A stretch of 64,000 bases of DNA, taken from NCBI RefSeq assembly GCF_001039355.2, contig NW_019773881.1, positions 69,420 through 133,419 on the forward strand, given 5' to 3'. Below are positions 11,934 to 64,000 of this stretch, piece after piece; the first letter of the stretch is position 1; each line of letters opens with the position of its first letter. The position numbers and the translations under genes were made by a program. The DNA is from Lingula anatina. Its lineage: Eukaryota; Brachiopoda; Lingulata; Lingulida; Lingulidae. Under the pieces are notes generated by a model. That model was not told the origin of the DNA and did not search any database. It saw only the letters and a program-made list of their open reading frames with translations.

Positions 11934-12170
11934 TTTAGGTGGGTCCTGACCCCCTCCCTTCAATTTCTGAAAAATTCACAGCAATTTTACCTCTTGAAAT
12001 GAGAATTTTGATTAGCTGAATCATAGTTCTAAACCGTACCAAATGGCACAGTTCGTCCTCTAAAATACCAAAATTTTTGGGGCCCTTCACTGGCCCCATA
12101 ACCCCACGGCTCGGTTTCACATTCACGGACCCCTTCCCCTTTCAAATAATTCTGGATCCATCCCTGTTAA
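11934..12170 (-). mobile_element. Possible degraded interspersed repeat
   Basis: Read on the minus strand it runs from GGATGGATCCAGAA through a G-rich stretch to GGGTCAGGACCCACC. Its GC content is unlike its surroundings, and the opening resembles repeat sequences seen in many invertebrate genomes. A 63-codon open frame on this strand has no recognisable domain. This is a compositional judgement only. Confidence 0.25.
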
Positions 12171-12599
12171 AGAAAAAGTAATAATAGATAAAAGAGCAAT
12201 ACACGGAAGTATGCTTGTACTTCACTTTCCTTTAGTAATGAAAGTAAAAATCCGCATAAAAGAAGTCTTCAAACAGTTGCCAGCTCCTTTTGCCTGGAAC
12301 CTAAGATTTCCCCATCCCCCTTTTAAAAGTAAGGCTGCTTGTATTGAAGTGACATTTTATTGCGCTTTCAAAAGTACATACCTTTTCGACCAATATTTCA
12401 TAAAAGTACAACGTTGATTGACAATAACTTAATTACTTATCACATTATTGCTACTGGTAATTTGTGGTGCGATATGCTTTCGGAACATGAGCTAAAATAT
12501 AACCATCGTCCTATTTAAAACCATATTGATATGATCGACAAAAGACAGTCCTGAAACAGATACCATCAATTATAGGAGCACTGCACATTTTCTTTGAAA

Positions 12600-12946
12600 A
12601 TGCCAGTCCCAATCCCCCGCACATCAGCTTATATTGACCGCTACGGCTCAGTTATACCTGGCTGCGTGACGTCAACAGGTTACTTCTTCCTTGGTTCTCA
12701 CTGTAGTTGCGGCGTTACTGGGATGCAAGGGATATAGGCCTATCTAGTAGTTCGTAGTTTACTGGAACGACGATTCTCTCTTTCATTAGAATTTGGAATG
12801 GGGATTTAATTTGAAGATAATCAGTATCGCCTTTGTGAAAAAGAAGGAGCTAGGGTATATTCATTACAGCGAGTGCCGTTTCTAGGGTTTAACGGGGTTC
12901 AAAAGCAGCTATTGGAATAGCCACCCTAGTGAAGAAGATAGGCAAG
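12600..12946 (+). promoter_or_regulatory. GRK2/3 promoter and 5' UTR region
   Basis: Local rise in GC and CpG just before the first coding exon. It has no clear TATA box, typical of a dispersed or housekeeping promoter. It contains a perfect CRE (TGACGTCA), two very short upstream open frames (ATG at 12723 and 12798) and an in-frame TAA at 12890 that fixes the main start downstream. The transcription start cannot be placed from sequence. Confidence 0.5.
12667..12674. promoter_or_regulatory. Perfect cAMP response element TGACGTCA
   Basis: Full palindromic CREB/ATF site about 275 bp upstream of the GRK start codon, in the CpG-enriched patch. One other perfect copy occurs in the window (43244-43251, deep in an intron), so chance is not excluded. 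Confidence 0.4.
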
Positions 12947-60663
<47,717 letters not shown>

Positions 60664-63600
60664 AGGAAGATGGATTTTAGGAGGGATTAATCTTTTTTGT
60701 TGTGAATTATGGGGATTATGCAGGAAGATTCGACCAGAATCAATCTGGAATGAATAAGCAGAGATGTAGCCTCGTTTAACAGGCAGATAGCACTGTGACA
60801 TCAACAGGGTTTTATTTTACCATGCTAACCAACAACCATGGTACAAGGTTTGTGGTCAACACAACATGGGGGAATACAATAACCTTTATCCAGTGGAACC
60901 TGGACCTGTAAGCTGATCTCCTGGCTTTCTGCTAGCTGAAATTAAAGATCTGATTATTTCCCTCAGGTCAGCACAGTCTTGAGATGATAATAATGCATGG
61001 CCCAAGTCTGGCTGAGTTCATTAGTATCTGTCTCCCTTTTAGATATGCTGACCATGTTGTACCCACAGAGAGGGTCAGACATTGTGAGGAGGAGGAAGAG
61101 GAGGAGGGCCTGCGGCACTGGATTGAAGGCAAAGATAAATCACTGTTTGGAATTTCAATCAGTATGTTCAAAGTGGAAGGAAAGGCACCTAGAAAAGCCT
61201 AGAAAAGAAGTCAATAAAACCAATACTGGTCTATAAAGGACTTTTCAATCTGAGATTTATTGGGCTACATTGGGTGCCTTGTGTGTTCAACCAGGCGGTG
61301 TTTGGAATGACTTTGCTAACTTGTAAAATTGTGAACGTGGAGTCGTAATTACTGTAGCCAAGGCTGTACAGACCGCTTTTGTTGACCTACCTCTTTTATT
61401 TCTTCACTTGCTTCATGTGAAGTCATGTTTAAGTGATGATGATGATATCTACTGCAGCATCATTTACACTGTAGCTGTAGCTACATGTTAGCTGCAAGTA
61501 TAGCAGCTTAATTCAGTATCAGTGGTTGCTCATGTATAGAAACTGGAACATTTAGATAAATAGTGTTTATTAAGAGCTGTGCTTTTATTGGTTAGCAAAT
61601 ACTTTTGTGACTAAGTGTTTTATTCCTTAATGGTGATCATTATGGCATGATTAATATAATATGATTGGTAAAGGCAGTGGCAATCTATTTAATGTGGTGT
61701 CTTGGATTATTGCAAGCACTAAGTTCATGTAGGAATATTTATCAGAGAAATTATACCTTATACTCGGTGCCATTGGAGAGAGGGTGCTGGCTGCAGCCAT
61801 TATACTATGGCGATACATATAAAACAGGGCAAGTTAAAGGAACATAAAATGTTTACACAGCATCTTGCCATGGTTATAATATGTAATAATATATTAAGGA
61901 TAGGCAGACCCCAGAAAGCCCTGGCTACTAGCTTTAACAGTGACTTTAGTGTCCCAATATCCATTACTCCATGTGTCTGTATATGTATATTTATGACTCT
62001 TAATCAAGGTTGATGCAATGAAATTATGTTTCTATTTCTGTTGGAAGCATAGTGCAATTGTGAAGAGAAATGTGCTGTTCTGATCATGTGCTTAATTGTT
62101 TATCCCATCGAACTGTGTTCAGATGGTATAAGTGAAAATAACTGCTTTGCGTCTGTTAAAGAAAAACTTGATAAATTCTCAAGTTTTCATTAAGAATTTA
62201 CAGTTTTCAGCTATTGATTACAGATATATATTTTTTCTTTTTTGTAGAAAAAAAATTGACATACTTTATTCAACCATGTTTTTTTCGCCTTTTGAACATG
62301 CTACCTCTTGCTTACTAATTTGTTCACATAGCTGGCCAAATGAAATGTTGTCTAACAACTGTATACATACAAGAGTTCTGAATTTTTTTTGGTTAGAATT
62401 TAAAGGTCACTTGGTGCAACTGATGATTGATTGAGTGATAAGTTCAGTTTGATAGGATTATAAAACCCATTGGGTTTTCACTTTAATTTTGATGGCGTTG
62501 AGCGCCAACTTGTTTTGCACAAAGGCATTGAAATCAATTTGTTTGTATCTGAATTTTAAGCACAAGTATGATACAAAGATAATGTTATGCATATATTTGA
62601 AAGGTGTTTTCACATAGAGACGTATTCCCTCAATGTCCCGTGCTGTGCTTTTAGATGAATTTTCACTTTGCCGGCTAGTTTTTAACTGTAATGACTATAA
62701 ATAAATGAATGAATAAATAATTAAATAAATAAATAGATATTTCATGTTTGTAACCATGGTATTTAATAACCAGTCTTGTACAGATATGGAACCATATTTT
62801 ATTATGTTATTTATTAGCGTCAATTTTTCCTTCATTGTTAAATTTTTTTCTGTGTCATACCATGATTGTAATTATATTGTCATTTTTTTCTCATTGACAT
62901 TTAAGTTTGTATGTTTCAGAGCCAGGTTCGTTCTGGATGCTGACTGCTGTAAAATTGTGTTGTTCAGATAGTGCAAGTTCTATAGATGTTTTATCACATA
63001 CATTATGTGTTTTGCTAAAAGATACTAATCCTATTTCTGCAGCTGTGGGTATATGTCAAAGAAACCATTTTTGAAATATTGATTTGATTTGTTGTCTTTC
63101 TGTACCATTAAATTGGTTCTTTTTTCAGACAATAAAAAATAAAACCTTCAGTAACAAGTTCTGCAAGCTCTTGCATGCTTTAAGTATTTTGACTGAAATC
63201 GTAAATAAATTATATGTACAGGTCCACATTGTTGCAATTTTACTGGAGAAATGTAATGGCTTGTCCAAAGGCCAGTGAGCAAAAGGTTGCAAAGTGCATT
63301 ACTAAGAGAATGGAGATAATGAGAAAAGTGCAGGATACTAAATTGGCTCTTTTTTTCTGAACCTTTCATTTTCTCAGAAATTGATTTCTTTGTTCTTGAT
63401 TCGGAAGTGGAATTTAGTTGTGCATTTGTAATGTAAGAACATGCCATTTTAGTGCAATAGACCCCTGTACTACATGCACCCCAAATACCAAGGACTTGTG
63501 CTGCCATGGGAAAAATGTAACAGAATTCACTCTTTGGCAAAGAAAACAATTTAGCTGTGACATATGAAGGATAAGATAGGAAAAATGGGGATAGGAAAAC

Positions 63601-64000
63601 CGATGAAGAAAATTAAATTGAGTGTTGTCTGGCATCTTGTTCAGGTTGTGGGAAACGATTATATTAGCTGTGAGAATCTGCACACATCCCACAATTCTGC
63701 ACACATCCCACCTACCACAATATGTGAAGTCTTTATCGGATGTTTTGGTCAAAGGAAGATCGTACACTATATGTATATTAAAGGGATGACAACTGTTCAT
63801 GTGAGATTCAAAATTCCACAAATACATCGTAAACAATTAGAAATATAGGGAATTTCGTTTAAATCTGCATTTAAATGATATCTGAAGAGATTATTACAAA
63901 AAAAAAAAAAAGAAAGAACATTTTAAGGAAAAAAAAGTTGACTAACTCTTAACTGTTGGAATGGATTCATTTACCATTGGAAAGTATGGGCAAAATGTCG
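60664..64000. other. GRK2/3 3' UTR and downstream DNA
   Basis: AT-rich with an AAATA-type run near 62700. Open frames of up to 140 codons on either strand overlap one another and show no domain. No gene or RNA recognised before the window ends. Confidence 0.6.
61213..61218 (+). promoter_or_regulatory. Candidate GRK2/3 poly(A) signal (AATAAA)
   Basis: First canonical hexamer after the stop, 550 bp downstream, with the GT-rich stretch GGGTGCCTTGTGTGTTC about 55 bp beyond it. Hexamers near 62700 and at 63131 could give longer 3' UTRs. Confidence 0.45.

Noticed and set aside
63148-63836. Two overlapping minus-strand frames of 133 and 140 codons
   Set aside because: They overlap each other in different frames, lie downstream of the GRK 3' UTR, and show no motif or splice context.

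Overview
The window is animal nuclear DNA: AT-rich, intron-rich, with GT-AG introns up to about 16.7 kb, abundant microsatellites and short palindromic transposon remnants. Two conserved bilaterian genes lie head to tail on the + strand. The gene structure, large introns, high heterozygosity and a dispersed repeat rich in TGACCTT motifs suggest a marine invertebrate, perhaps a lophotrochozoan such as a mollusc. That placement is inference; species cannot be read from this window. Layout: positions 1-7839 hold the 3' part of GOLGA3 (golgin-160, a Golgi coiled-coil protein). Its 5' end lies upstream. One giant 2.7 kb coding exon is followed by seven small ones, giving 1339 residues within the window. 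Positions 7840-12600 are its 3' UTR and intergenic DNA. Positions 12600-60663 hold a complete G-protein-coupled receptor kinase of the GRK2/GRK3 (beta-ARK) subfamily. Nineteen coding exons join without a frame break into 706 residues: N-terminal helix, RGS-homology domain, AGC kinase domain and a PH domain. Positions 60664-64000 are its 3' UTR and downstream DNA with no recognisable gene. Assembly: six single-base 'n' characters mark contig joins, and three of them separate near-identical tandem blocks (5177-6680 and 6734-8237; about 13752-16074 and 16165-18455; 20209-21741 and 21743-23275). I read these as unmerged haplotypes or contig overlaps, so the last three GOLGA3 exons appear twice and the large GRK intron is inflated. 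The other joins sit in or beside repeats. How the genes relate: GRK2/3 phosphorylates agonist-occupied GPCRs at the plasma membrane after recruitment by G-beta-gamma. Golgin-160 acts in Golgi structure and export of selected cargo, reported in mammals to include the beta1-adrenergic receptor. Their adjacency may be chance. I found no convincing previously undescribed biological system. The best leads are a TIR element carrying duplicated nuclear-receptor-type sites, a 165-bp fold-back, a hairpin-plus-hexamer repeat probably polymorphic between haplotypes, and a TA/T microsatellite abutting a kinase exon.
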